A stretch of 64,000 nt of DNA from JBBTCX01 sp964494205 (GTDB taxonomy: Bacteria > Planctomycetota > Phycisphaerae > UBA1845), in NCBI GenBank assembly GCA_964494205.1, contig CAZBRD010000019.1:1-64000 (forward strand), in the 5' to 3' direction. The notes beneath the pieces are model-generated. The model had not been told where the DNA came from and ran no database searches. It saw only the letters and a list, made by a program, of their open reading frames with translations. Both the position numbers and the translations under genes were made by a program. This document shows positions 51,207-60,543 of this stretch, one piece after another (the stretch's first letter is position 1; the number at the start of each line of letters is the position of its first letter).

Positions 51207-52424
51207 CTAGTAGCACGGATTCGGCGGCAGGAAACGTCCATTCCACGGGTCAAACGCATCGGCCCCATTCAGCAAATCGATCACGCGCAGCACGTCCGCC
51301 GGATTCGTGACGCCCGATCGATCGATGTCCGTCTGATTCACTTCGTAATCCTCAACACCATTGAGATGATCAATGAGTCGCAGAACATCGGTGGAGTGGA
51401 CTATCTGATCGTTGTTTACGTCACCCGGAAGAAAACCAAGGCACAGGTCCGCACCGCTTGCAACGTGTCGCACGCGCGTCCATTTTCTTGGCGGAATAGG
51501 CGAATCAGAAAGGAGAGTTATTTCTTGGCCGTCATCCGTAATATCAATGATCTGCGGAATCGTTCCACCGGGCGGCTCGACCGTAACTTCGAAATCCGCC
51601 GGCGCCACAGCTGGCCCTTCGCAATCGGTAAGTACATGACTGGTAATCCGATCCCATCCTTGCCGCGCGACGGCATCGTTGATGGCATGCGGCTGACGTG
51701 CGTCGATCGATCCGCTGGGCGGATCGGGAGCAACGAAGATTAACGGTGGATGCACAATGATCGTGCAGGGTTCGAACAACAGCGGCAGAAGCGGGAGGTT
51801 GGCACTATTTCGGAGGAACGTGCCATCCACCGGATCAGGATTAGGATTGAGGATAAACGTTCCGTTCGCATCGTCGGACACACGAACGACGAGCGTAGCC
51901 ATGTACTCACGAATGCCGCCGGCAGACCCCCCCGGGTCTGGCGCTGAAGTATTCAACAGCGCGCATGCCCAGCGATAATTACATGTGTTCGTACTTACAG
52001 GGCGCCAACCGATTCCGTGCCCCGCAAACACAAAAGCCGGGTGCGTATTATCGACGTACGCCGTGTCAAAATTGTCCCCGCCCACCGGTTCACCGTCAGG
52101 ACATACATGTAACGGATCCGTGATTTCATAGAATCCAACGGGTAGCACGTTTCCAGAACATTCGGCAAAGAACTCCTCAAAACCGATCGCGCATTGGTAA
52201 CCCTTCAGGTTATTCGGCGGCGGGGTTGTCCCCCAGCTCCGAACGCGAAAGATCAATTCCAACACATCACCCGGTGCAGCCGTCACTGTGGCCACCGGTC
52301 CGCCGGGAATCGGCACGCCGTTTTTCACCTCTGCTTCCAGTGAAACGACGGCTTGGCTGAAAGCAGAATAGGAGTTACCCAATATTGCGATACCTATTAC
52401 GATATTGAAACCCATTGCCTTCAC
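51207..52424 (-). CDS. Secreted cohesin-like/dockerin-like protein (paralogue 2)
   Basis: A 405-residue paralogue with the same order: signal peptide, cohesin-like domain (VVSLEAEVKNGVPIPGGPVA, EYMATLVVRVSDDANGTFIL), middle domain (SGSIDARQPHAIND, then IPPRKWTRVRHVASG) and two dockerin-like units (GDVNNDQIVHSTDVLRLIDHLN and TDIDRSGVTNPADVLRVIDLLNG). The first unit is changed from the TASPVDIL of its relatives to IVHSTDVL. Start GTG 52424 has a clear GGGAGGCG seven bases upstream. It is separated from paralogue 3 by only 18 bases, so the two are probably cotranscribed. Confidence 0.82.
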   Translation of the reverse strand: MKAMGFNIVIGIAILGNSYSAFSQAVVSLEAEVKNGVPIPGGPVATVTAAPGDVLELIFRVRSWGTTPPPNNLKGYQCAIGFEEFFAECSGNVLPVGFYEITDPLHVCPDGEPVGGDNFDTAYVDNTHPAFVFAGHGIGWRPVSTNTCNYRWACALLNTSAPDPGGSAGGIREYMATLVVRVSDDANGTFILNPNPDPVDGTFLRNSANLPLLPLLFEPCTIIVHPPLIFVAPDPPSGSIDARQPHAINDAVARQGWDRITSHVLTDCEGPAVAPADFEVTVEPPGGTIPQIIDITDDGQEITLLSDSPIPPRKWTRVRHVASGADLCLGFLPGDVNNDQIVHSTDVLRLIDHLNGVEDYEVNQTDIDRSGVTNPADVLRVIDLLNGADAFDPWNGRFLPPNPCY

Positions 52425-52442
52425 GATTGTCGCCTCCCATAG

Positions 52443-53636
52443 CTAGTTGCACGGACTCGGCGGCAGCGTCCGCCCGTTCCAAACTTCAAACGCGTCAGCC
52501 CCATTCAGCAAATCGATCACGCGCAGTACGTCCGCCGGATTCGTGACGCCTGAACGATCGATATCTGTTTGAACTATATCAAAGGTCTCAATGCCGTTGA
52601 GGTGATCGAGCAACTTGAGAATATCAACCGGACTGGCTGTACGATCGTTGTTCACATCGCCGGGAAGGAAACCGACGCACACGTCTTGTCCATCAGATAC
52701 GCGAGCAACACGCGTCCATTTCCCTGCGGGAATGATCGAATCGAAAACGATGGTGACATCTTCGCAGTCGGCGATAACTTCAACGACTTGCGGAACAGCA
52801 CCACCTGTCGGCTCGACTGTTACGACGAATTCATCATCTTCCGTGAACGGCTGTTCACAGCCGAGATCAAAGTGCATAGTGATGCGATCCAAGCCCTGCC
52901 GATCATTTGCATTAATGATCGAGTGCGGTTGTCGAGCGTCAATGTGGAGCGGGTTGTAAACGGGAATGCATATGTCGCCGACGTTGATCGTGCAACCCTC
53001 AAACGCAACCGGCTCCAGAGGCATGTTGTTCTGGTTTCTCAGAAAAGTGCCGTCTATCGTGTCGGGGTTCGGATCAACAACAAATGTGCCGACTGCATCG
53101 TCTGATACGCGAACGACAATCGTTCCAAGATAGGCGGGTCCATCTCCCTGAGCCATGACGGTGTTAAGGAGCGCGCCAGCCAATCGATAGTCACATCCGT
53201 TGGTCGAGGTCGTCACAAAGCTTGTCCCATTGCCACTGAACACAAAATCAGGCCTTGCGGTATCGATGAAGACGTACGCGAAGCTGTTACCTCCTATAGG
53301 GTCGCCGTCGGGGCACACATGTTGCGGATCGGTAAGTTGATAGAACTCGACAGGAAGGACGTCGCCGGAACAATCATTGAAGTACTCTTCGAAGCGCACG
53401 GAACACTGATATCCCTTCAGCTGGTTCGGCGGCGGGACAGTTCCCCAGTTGCGCACGCGGAAGATCAGCTCCAGCACGTCGCCAGGCCAGGCAGACACCG
53501 TCGCTGACGGCCCGCCCGGAAGTGGTACGCCATTTATCTTGTCCACCTCAAAGGACACTATGGCTTGACCGTGGGAAGCAGCGTGGACGGCCAACAGGAG
53601 AACAAGACCGACCGCCGAAAGTCTTGAAAGCGTCAT
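52443..53636 (-). CDS. Secreted cohesin-like/dockerin-like protein (paralogue 3)
   Basis: About 397 residues from ATG 53636, chosen because GGAG lies eight bases upstream and a signal peptide (LSAVGLVLLLAVHAASHG) begins there; the frame extends to 53735. Domain order is as in its relatives: IVSFEVDKINGVPLPGGPSA and AYLGTIVVRVSDDAVGTFVV for the cohesin-like part, HIDARQPHSIINAND for the middle part, then GDVNNDRTASPVDILKLLDHLNG and TDIDRSGVTNPADVLRVIDLLNG. The middle domain differs most between paralogues, while the two end units are nearly constant. That would fit different targets with a shared docking part. Confidence 0.82.
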   Translation of the reverse strand: MTLSRLSAVGLVLLLAVHAASHGQAIVSFEVDKINGVPLPGGPSATVSAWPGDVLELIFRVRNWGTVPPPNQLKGYQCSVRFEEYFNDCSGDVLPVEFYQLTDPQHVCPDGDPIGGNSFAYVFIDTARPDFVFSGNGTSFVTTSTNGCDYRLAGALLNTVMAQGDGPAYLGTIVVRVSDDAVGTFVVDPNPDTIDGTFLRNQNNMPLEPVAFEGCTINVGDICIPVYNPLHIDARQPHSIINANDRQGLDRITMHFDLGCEQPFTEDDEFVVTVEPTGGAVPQVVEVIADCEDVTIVFDSIIPAGKWTRVARVSDGQDVCVGFLPGDVNNDRTASPVDILKLLDHLNGIETFDIVQTDIDRSGVTNPADVLRVIDLLNGADAFEVWNGRTLPPSPCN

Positions 53637-53784
53637 TAGATGACTCCGAAAAGTGACTCGACACGCACGGCGATCGAAGGGAACCCCCGCCGCACTTGTC
53701 ATAAGTGATAAGTGAATCCTAAGTCCACCCATCAAGTGTCGTCAACTTTTGGCCACATACAGATTTCCATCACGTAAAAACGAA

Positions 53785-53819
53785 GAAGGCGTGCGTCAGT
53801 ATCACCAACGCACGCCTTC
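53785..53819 (-). terminator. Rho-independent terminator after paralogue 4
   Basis: A perfect 12-base stem (GAAGGCGTGCGT at 53785-53796, ACGCACGCCTTC at 53808-53819) lies 75 bases downstream of the paralogue 4 stop. On the minus strand it is followed by TTCGTTTTT. It would separate paralogue 4 from paralogues 3 to 1. Confidence 0.8.
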
Positions 53820-53893
53820 AACTTATTCCTTGTGGAGACGTCGCTTCGCCTTGTTAAAACTATGCGACGCCCCCGCGTTAATTCAAATCATCA

Positions 53894-55111
53894 CTAGTTG
53901 CATGGGCTCGCCGGAATGCTCACGTTATTCCAAACCACGAACGCATCGGCACCGTTCAGCATGTCGATGACACGCAGAATGTCAGCCGGATTCGTGATGC
54001 CGGAACGGTCCGCATCAGTCTGGAACGGCTGGAACGTCACGACGCCGTTCAAGTGGTCGATTTCCTTCAGAATGTCGACCGGGCTGGCAGTGCGATCGTT
54101 GTTCACGTCACCCGGAAGGAATCCGAGGCAAGTATCCGTGTTGCTGGCGATGTGACGAACGCGCGTCCACTTGCCAGCCGGAATCGGAGTGCTGAACGTA
54201 ATCACCGCGTTGTTGCCGTTCGGAACCACGGTTGAAATCGTCGGAACCGGACCACCGGCTGGAGCAACCGTCACCTCGAAGCTCGCCGGGGTGAGACCCG
54301 CGGCAGCAGCCGAGAACGTCGCGGTCAATGAGTTCCAACCTGCTGGTGGAGTTGGGCTTGAAATCGCGTGTGGCTGACGAGCATCGATGCTGCCGTCTGC
54401 AGGAACGGTGCTGGTCATCATCAATGGCATGTTATTCGGAGTCACAATCGTGCAGCCTTCAAAGCCGACCGGACCCAACGGAAGGTTTTCTTGGTTGCGA
54501 AGGAACGTGCCGTCGACTTGGTCGGGATTGGGCTTCAAAGTGAAAGTACCGGCGGCATCATTGGAAACACGAATGAACAAAGTGCCCGCATATTCGCGAA
54601 TTCCACCAGCAGCTCCACCTGGATCCGGGGCCGCAGTATTGAGCAACGCGCCTGCCCAGCGGTAGTTGCACGTGTTGGTTGACTGCGACAAGAATGCAGT
54701 TCCGTGTCCTGCGAAAACATAGGCGGGGAATGACGGTTCAGTATAGCAGTTGTCAAAATTGTCCCCGCCGACGGGAGTCGCCGGGCAAACATGGGTAGGG
54801 TCAGTAGTCGCATGGAACCCCTCTGGAAGCACATTTCCAGCAGTTCCCGAAACGAAATCACTGTAAAGTGTGGATAGCTGGAAGCCCTTCAGGTTGTTCG
54901 GAGCAGGCGTGGTACCCCAGCTACGAATGCGGAAGATGAGCTCCAGCTTGTCGCCTGGAACGGCGTTGACCGTGTTAGCCGGACCGCCGGCCAGGGGTAC
55001 ATCGTTCTTCGAATAAACTTCCAAAGAAACAACAGCATCTGCCTTTGCGAAGCTCTGTGACAATCCAAGAACAACACAACCCAACAAAAGTAAGCGCGAA
55101 CCTAGTCTCAT
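53894..55111 (-). CDS. Secreted cohesin-like/dockerin-like protein (paralogue 4)
   Basis: About 405 residues from ATG 55111 (GGGG ten bases upstream; signal peptide MRLGSRLLLLGCVVLGLSQS); the frame extends to 55165. Cohesin-like region VVSLEVYSKNDVPLAGGPAN and EYAGTLFIRVSNDAAGTFTL, middle domain DGSIDARQPHAISSP and IPAGKWTRVRHIASNTDTCL, dockerin-like units GDVNNDRTASPVDILKEIDHLNG and TDADRSGITNPADILRVIDMLNG. It has its own terminator downstream and is the first of the four in transcription order. Its codon choice is more regular than that of paralogues 1-3, which could reflect higher expression. Confidence 0.82.
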   Translation of the reverse strand: MRLGSRLLLLGCVVLGLSQSFAKADAVVSLEVYSKNDVPLAGGPANTVNAVPGDKLELIFRIRSWGTTPAPNNLKGFQLSTLYSDFVSGTAGNVLPEGFHATTDPTHVCPATPVGGDNFDNCYTEPSFPAYVFAGHGTAFLSQSTNTCNYRWAGALLNTAAPDPGGAAGGIREYAGTLFIRVSNDAAGTFTLKPNPDQVDGTFLRNQENLPLGPVGFEGCTIVTPNNMPLMMTSTVPADGSIDARQPHAISSPTPPAGWNSLTATFSAAAAGLTPASFEVTVAPAGGPVPTISTVVPNGNNAVITFSTPIPAGKWTRVRHIASNTDTCLGFLPGDVNNDRTASPVDILKEIDHLNGVVTFQPFQTDADRSGITNPADILRVIDMLNGADAFVVWNNVSIPASPCN

Positions 55112-55259
55112 TGCTCGAATCCCCTTCAAAAAGAGTGCTTCCGCAGTCATCCGAACCACGGACACACATTTGGCTTACGACCGAAAAATCCTTACGTAGT
55201 GTAGCTAATTTCCCTTTTCGACTCAACCCGTTTGTTGATTGTTAGCGGTTTTTCACACG

Positions 55260-58010
55260 CTACGGACAAGGGTCACCACAGCTCAAACCCTGTCCCGTGA
55301 AGGCTGTGAGAACCGCGAGAATATCATCGAGATCAATCACACCGTTGGGATTGCAACCCTGCTGATCTGTACCCTGCAGCGTCGCCATCGAAAAGTCTCC
55401 TTGGAAACCCGAAATAGCGCCAAGAATGTCATCAAGGTTAACCAGACCGTCATCGTTCACATCGCCGTAACCCCAAAGCGAATCAGAAGCGCCGGCTGAT
55501 GTAAGTCCAGTCTGCAACTCGGTTTGAACATTGTAGGCCGTCTGAGGCGCCAAAGCTGTTCCGTTCACAAAGACGGTCGACCATTCCGCTGGCGTCCGAT
55601 AGACAGGTAGAGCTGTCAGCTCGCCGACCGAATCAACATAGGCCGATAAGCAAGTCTCGCTCGGCGATGTCACCAATAACGCGACCGGTTCGGTCCCACC
55701 TGAAACCGTAACGGACAGGTAACGAGAGCCGACAGCAGCCACCACGGGGGCGTCCGGAGGCACTTCGATCTGGCAGTTCTCATCGCAGCCGTCTCCGTTG
55801 TTGGTGTTGTCGTCGTCACACTCCTCGCCAAACTCCACGTTGCCATTACCGCACACCGGAACTTCGATAGTGCAAGTCGAACTGCACCCATCGCCGTTGT
55901 TTGTATTGTTGTCATCGCATTCTTCCGAACCTTCGACGTCGCCATCGCCGCAAACCGGCACATCGCAGATGAAATCCTTGATGGCCACCGCGTCAATGGC
56001 TGCCTCGATGACGGAGCCCATCCCCGTGTCAGAGGCAATGAACCGTACTCGCATCGTTGATGTCGGCGGCAGCGTGTTTGCGATGTGGAACTCTTTCACC
56101 ACCCATCCGCCTGAAACTTCCGATCCAGAAGGTCCCACGGTTTCAAGGTCAACCCAACTGCTCCCGTTATTGTTTGAGATCTCAACCTCGAAAATGTCTG
56201 CATTCGGCGAACCGCCGGCTGTGTTGGAATACCAGCGGGCATAACTCAACACCGCATCTTGCAGACCACTTGCGTTGAGCGTGGGTGACGTCAATGTTGT
56301 CGCACCACCGTCAACATCCGTATCGCCCGGACCGTTCTGGGTGAGGTAACACTGTCCGGAGCCATCAAAATCAACCGTCGGATCGCCGCGGGTTCCGTCG
56401 CCCGAAGGTACGCCCGCATTCCATTGGCCCGCCGTTGCGGTGCTCGAAACGGTCCATCCGGTGGTCGTCTGGAAGTTGTATGACACGATGGTCGCAAACA
56501 GAGATTCGTCGTAGACCTGAGCCGAGTAGGTTTGCGATGGCGCACCCAATGGATCACTGACACCGCCACCCCCGACAGCTGCAATTTCAATGTAATAGTG
56601 AACAGTTGCTGCGCAAGGCGCCGTCGGAAACTGGCCAAGGAAATCGCCGTTCACATCCTGTGTCATCGGGATGGCAGTGAAAGGGCCGTTGTCGATTTGC
56701 ACCCACATCGTCGCTCCAGCAGGATCAGCCGTAGTTGCGCCCGGTGTTGTCGCCACGCGCAATTGGCTGCTGCCGTCGGGAAGCACATACATCGGCCGAC
56801 CTTGCGGATAGCTGATTGAAAACAGAGTCTGCTCAAGATCGATAACAAAATACCCTTCCGAGAGGTCGGCGAGGATAATCTTGTCTTCTCCTTCAAACGG
56901 ATACACCGACCAGTTACCTGCGAATGTGCCAGTGTTTCCCTGTGGGAACGTGTCATAGCTGGCTACGAAATTCAGCAAGCCCGATGTAGGGTCAATATCA
57001 TGTACCTGCATACCGGCCTGATACCACGCGTTAAACAACCGATAGCGTAACGTTGGGCCGCTGCCACTGGTGACGATCGCCTGGTTGTGCACGCTGAAGG
57101 AGTCTGTGGAAAGTACAAGGCTGTCTGTCATTGTCAGATTGATCGTGCCGCCGCCAGCCGGTGCGATTTCCCAAACCTTGATGCCGCCGTTCGATCGTTC
57201 CTCGCCGCTGACGACGAACTTGGCGTCGCTGGTCGGCCAACAGGAGTGAGTGGCTGTGCCCGGCGCTGATCCGATGAATGTGGGCGTCGCGTTCGCGACG
57301 TTACTGATGTCGTAGATTTGCAAACCGCTGTTCCACGAAGAGGCAAACAGCCACTTCACCTCGCCCAACGTGGGATGTTGCAGCGTAATAGGCAGGATCT
57401 CGTGGACGAACGAAATGCCGACGCCGGTCATGATCCACTTTTCCGACGTGATCGGTGATGCCGGAGGATTGTCCGGATCAAACGTGCGAAGGTCGACAAT
57501 TCCTACCCGCGGGTTGGTGCTGTCACAGATATACAGAAACCCCTCGTGGTATTGAATCTCGTGTGCACGCCCATAGACACTCATCCGGCCCGTGGCCAGG
57601 AGCGGCAACGCAGGCGGATTCCGGGCATCAAAAATCGCGTAAGCATCCGCATTTCCGGTTTCCATCGCCACAAACAAGAGTCCATTGTCCGCCAACATCA
57701 CATCCTCCGGAGACTTGAAGTTGTTGGGGGACGGTATAAGCACTTCGTTGGCCAAAGTGGGATTGGATGGATTCGTGATATCAACCACGAACATACGCGC
57801 GGCCTGACCATCGCCGCGCGCGAAGTTGCCACCGTAAAGATAGTTGCCGTCGGTCGTTACTTCGGAGTAATTGCCGCTGTATCCGTCCCAGTGGCCCACA
57901 AGCGTCGTGTTCATCGGGGGATTCTGTCCCAAGAGATTGGAAGACAAAACTGCAACCAGCAACCCAAAACACAACCGGGCACGGCAAAACCAACTTCCAT
58001 GGCACATCAC
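55260..58010 (-). CDS. Large secreted LVIVD / Cys-repeat / dockerin-like protein
   Basis: A 916-residue exported protein. After a signal peptide (to about residue 29) a region to about 400 carries LVIVD-type propeller repeats (RMFVVDITNPSNPTLANEV, AYAIFDARNPPALPLLATG, VGIVDLRTFDP, LQIYDISNVANATP). A Gly/Ser-rich beta domain with a jelly-roll-like part (TTTGWTVSSTATAGQW) follows. Two Cys repeats (CGDGDVEGSEECDDNNTNNG and CGNGNVEFGEECDDDNTNNG, each with a following GDGC) match the DUF4215-type repeat. The tail has GDVNDDGLVNLDDILGAISGF and PNGVIDLDDILAVLTAFTG, EF-hand-like units. AGGAG precedes the GTG/ATG start. It probably faces outward; function unknown. Confidence 0.8.
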   Translation of the reverse strand: MMCHGSWFCRARLCFGLLVAVLSSNLLGQNPPMNTTLVGHWDGYSGNYSEVTTDGNYLYGGNFARGDGQAARMFVVDITNPSNPTLANEVLIPSPNNFKSPEDVMLADNGLLFVAMETGNADAYAIFDARNPPALPLLATGRMSVYGRAHEIQYHEGFLYICDSTNPRVGIVDLRTFDPDNPPASPITSEKWIMTGVGISFVHEILPITLQHPTLGEVKWLFASSWNSGLQIYDISNVANATPTFIGSAPGTATHSCWPTSDAKFVVSGEERSNGGIKVWEIAPAGGGTINLTMTDSLVLSTDSFSVHNQAIVTSGSGPTLRYRLFNAWYQAGMQVHDIDPTSGLLNFVASYDTFPQGNTGTFAGNWSVYPFEGEDKIILADLSEGYFVIDLEQTLFSISYPQGRPMYVLPDGSSQLRVATTPGATTADPAGATMWVQIDNGPFTAIPMTQDVNGDFLGQFPTAPCAATVHYYIEIAAVGGGGVSDPLGAPSQTYSAQVYDESLFATIVSYNFQTTTGWTVSSTATAGQWNAGVPSGDGTRGDPTVDFDGSGQCYLTQNGPGDTDVDGGATTLTSPTLNASGLQDAVLSYARWYSNTAGGSPNADIFEVEISNNNGSSWVDLETVGPSGSEVSGGWVVKEFHIANTLPPTSTMRVRFIASDTGMGSVIEAAIDAVAIKDFICDVPVCGDGDVEGSEECDDNNTNNGDGCSSTCTIEVPVCGNGNVEFGEECDDDNTNNGDGCDENCQIEVPPDAPVVAAVGSRYLSVTVSGGTEPVALLVTSPSETCLSAYVDSVGELTALPVYRTPAEWSTVFVNGTALAPQTAYNVQTELQTGLTSAGASDSLWGYGDVNDDGLVNLDDILGAISGFQGDFSMATLQGTDQQGCNPNGVIDLDDILAVLTAFTGQGLSCGDPCP

Positions 58011-58325
58011 GATATCACTCCTGTCGGTATCGAGGGAAACCGTAGGGGGGGATACTACGGCGGGGTAAACTACAGCTTTTCAGTGTAGCACACCTGAACA
58101 TTCAAGAGCAAGTCCGTGTTTCGTCGGCTTTCAATGGACGAAGAGTAGGAACTGAAGGCAAAAGTCCAGTTTCCCTCTAATGCCTAATGCCTGTTGCCTA
58201 ATGCCTCACAGAGTCCACGTCGTCAACGCGATCTGCAAGCCAGTGAAAACCCGCACCCACCGAACCGTGCCCACATTTTGAAACTACTTTCCCTATCGAT
58301 CCGACCTATTTAGCATGGCCTGTCT
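58011..58325. other. Divergent intergenic region
   Basis: About 315 bases between the LVIVD gene (minus) and the phosphoesterase (plus). It holds a short direct repeat of TAATGCC units at 58178-58206; the string ATGCCTGTTGCCT within it also occurs at 19986 in element C. No other feature seen. Confidence 0.4.
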
Positions 58326-59141
58326 ATGCAAATCCGCATCCTTTGCATCGGTGATGTCGTTGGCCCACCCGGGCGAGCCGCCTTGCGCCAAGGCCTTGCT
58401 GACCTTACAGCCAAACATTCGATCGATTGCGTGATCGTGAACGCAGAGAATGTGGCAAACGGCGCAGGCATCACGCCGCCGCTCTTCGACAAGATCCTTC
58501 GGTACGGCGCCGACCTCATCACGCTCGGCGACCACATCTATCGCCGCAACGACATTATTCCGGTTCTCGAAAAATCAGACCGCGTCGTGCGGCCAGCGAA
58601 CCTGCCCACCGGTGCGCCAGGTAAGGAGTTCGCCGTCCGCACATTGGCTAATGGCCATCGAGTGGCGGTCGTTTCAATACTTGGCCGCATGTACATGAAG
58701 CAACCGGTGAACTGTCCCTTCGCGGCGGTCGATCGCGTGCTCGCGACGATCCCGAAAGACGTGAAGACCATCGTCGTCGATATGCACGCCGAAGCCACCA
58801 GCGAAAAAGTCGCGATGGGCTGGCACCTCGATGGCCGCGTCAGCGTACTCTTCGGCACGCACACGCACGTGCCCACCGCTGACGAGCGCGTCCTCCCCAA
58901 AGGCACCGCATACATATCCGACCTTGGCATGACCGGCCCGTATGATTCCGTCCTTGGCCGCATGAAAGACCGCGTGCTCGCAGCCATGACCACCGGCGTT
59001 CCACGCACACTCGATGTGGCGGAAGGCGATCCGCGACTGTACGGTATTCTCGTTTCGGTCGATACCAACACCGGTCGCGCGACCGCGATCGAACGCGTGC
59101 GATTTGACGCGAAGCCAGAGACGATGAATGACGGACACTAG
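58326..59141 (+). CDS. ymdB: YmdB-type metallophosphoesterase (TIGR00282)
   Basis: A 271-residue calcineurin-fold phosphodiesterase of the YmdB family, which hydrolyses cyclic nucleotides in vitro and is linked to RNA processing and biofilm control in Bacillus. Dinuclear metal ligands are visible in CIGDVVGPPGR (Asp10), VNAENVANGAG, LGDHIYRR (usual form GNHxW), VVDMHAEATSEK and FGTHTHVPTADE, and the end block DLGMTGPYDSVLG is intact. His in GDHIY is retained while the preceding Asn is Asp. tyrS starts within its last 14 bases, so the two are coupled. Confidence 0.92.
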   Translation: MQIRILCIGDVVGPPGRAALRQGLADLTAKHSIDCVIVNAENVANGAGITPPLFDKILRYGADLITLGDHIYRRNDIIPVLEKSDRVVRPANLPTGAPGKEFAVRTLANGHRVAVVSILGRMYMKQPVNCPFAAVDRVLATIPKDVKTIVVDMHAEATSEKVAMGWHLDGRVSVLFGTHTHVPTADERVLPKGTAYISDLGMTGPYDSVLGRMKDRVLAAMTTGVPRTLDVAEGDPRLYGILVSVDTNTGRATAIERVRFDAKPETMNDGH

Positions 59142-60348
59142 AACAACGAACTCGATCGACACACTGCTTCGCGGAGCCGCTGAGGTCTACACAGCCGACG
59201 AACTGCGCACTCGCATCGCCAGCGGCAAGCGCCTTCGCGTCAAGCTCGGCATGGACCCAACCGCGCCTGACCTTACGCTCGGCCACACCGTCGTATTACG
59301 GAAACTCCGTCAATTTCAAGACGCGGGGCACAAAGCCGTGCTCATCATCGGCGACTACACAGCCATGATCGGCGACCCGAGCGGCAAATCGAAAACACGC
59401 CCGATGCTCACCACGAGCGAAGTCGAAACCAACGCGAAGACGTATCTGGCGCAAGCAGGCAAAGTGCTCGACCTCGCGCCCGACAAGCTCGAAGTTCGCC
59501 ACAACAGCGAGTGGCTGAGCAAAATGAACTTCGGCGACGTGCTCAAGCTCATGTCCCAGATGACCGTCGCCCGCATGATGGAGCGCGACACGTTCGCCAA
59601 ACGACAGGCCGAGGGCAAGGAAATCTACCTGCACGAACTGCTCTACCCGCTCATGCAGGCCCGCGACAGCGTAGCCATCGAATCCGATGTCGAGCTGGGC
59701 GGCACCGATCAGACCTTCAACAACCTCTGTGGCCGCGACCTGCAGCGCAACGCCAATCAGCCGCCGCAGATTGTGATGGTCATGCCCTTGCTCGTCGGCA
59801 CCGACGGCGTGAACAAGATGAGCAAATCGATGGGCAATTACATCGCCGTCACCGACCCACCCAGCGAAATGTTCGGCAAGGTGATGCGCATCCCCGATTC
59901 ACTCATGCGGAATTACTTCGAGCTGCTCACCGATCTGCCCGCGTCCGAAGTCGCGCGATATTGCAACACCGAATCATCCAACCCGCGCGAAAGCAAAGAG
60001 GCTTTAGCCAAGACGATCATCACGCAATACCACTCCGCTCAGGCAGCCGACGCAGCCGCAGGCGAGTTCAAGCGCGTCCACGGCGGCGGTGGCGGCGGAT
60101 TGCCCGACGACATCGAAGAGTTCCGCATCCCCGCCGACAAGCTCACCGATGGCCGCATCGCGCCAGCTGATCTCGCGGTCCTGGTCGGCTTCTCCGCCTC
60201 GCGCGGTGAAGCCAAAAAGCTGATCGCGGAAAAAGGCGTAAAGCTCAACAACGAAACGCTCGAAGACCCGTTCACACCCATCGCCATCGCCCCCGGTGCC
60301 ATCCTGCAACGTGGCCGGCGAAAGTTCCTGAAGCTGATTTCCTCGTGA
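59128..60348 (+). CDS. tyrS: Tyrosyl-tRNA synthetase
   Basis: A 406-residue class I tyrosyl-tRNA synthetase. The HIGH-like motif is LGHT (51-54) in DLTLGHTVVLRKL, KMSKS is at 230-234, and a C-terminal S4 domain (VLVGFSASRGEAKKLIAEKGVKLNNE) ends the protein. The first 40 residues and LGMDPTAPDLTLGH resemble the TyrZ-type bacterial enzyme. A poly-Gly run (VHGGGGGGLPDD) links the domains. It overlaps ymdB by 14 bases and is followed by a strong hairpin at 60367-60419. Confidence 0.95.
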   Translation: MTDTRTTNSIDTLLRGAAEVYTADELRTRIASGKRLRVKLGMDPTAPDLTLGHTVVLRKLRQFQDAGHKAVLIIGDYTAMIGDPSGKSKTRPMLTTSEVETNAKTYLAQAGKVLDLAPDKLEVRHNSEWLSKMNFGDVLKLMSQMTVARMMERDTFAKRQAEGKEIYLHELLYPLMQARDSVAIESDVELGGTDQTFNNLCGRDLQRNANQPPQIVMVMPLLVGTDGVNKMSKSMGNYIAVTDPPSEMFGKVMRIPDSLMRNYFELLTDLPASEVARYCNTESSNPRESKEALAKTIITQYHSAQAADAAAGEFKRVHGGGGGGLPDDIEEFRIPADKLTDGRIAPADLAVLVGFSASRGEAKKLIAEKGVKLNNETLEDPFTPIAIAPGAILQRGRRKFLKLISS

Positions 60349-60366
60349 ATTTCAGGTCCGAACCCG

Positions 60367-60419
60367 TGAAAATTAACCACCAAGTGGTTGAAATTCAGCC
60401 ACTTGGTGGTTGATTTTCA
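60367..60419. repeat. Perfect long hairpin with CACCAAG-type arms
   Basis: Bases 60367-60387 pair with 60399-60419 over 21 positions with one G-U, loop of 11. The stem contains AACCACCAAGTGG, the same end motif as the inverted-repeat elements at 16132, 19921 and 26187. It follows tyrS by 18 bases and could end its transcript, though no clear T-run follows. Confidence 0.65.
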
Positions 60420-60543
60420 GCCATCAACAGAATGCAACTACTTGTTTGATGACCTCTGGGCCGTGTAGTCCACGCACTCATGTCGTTGTATCCTGTGCAC
60501 ACTGAATTAACGGCGGCAGAGACTCGTTTCCAAGGTTGTTCGC

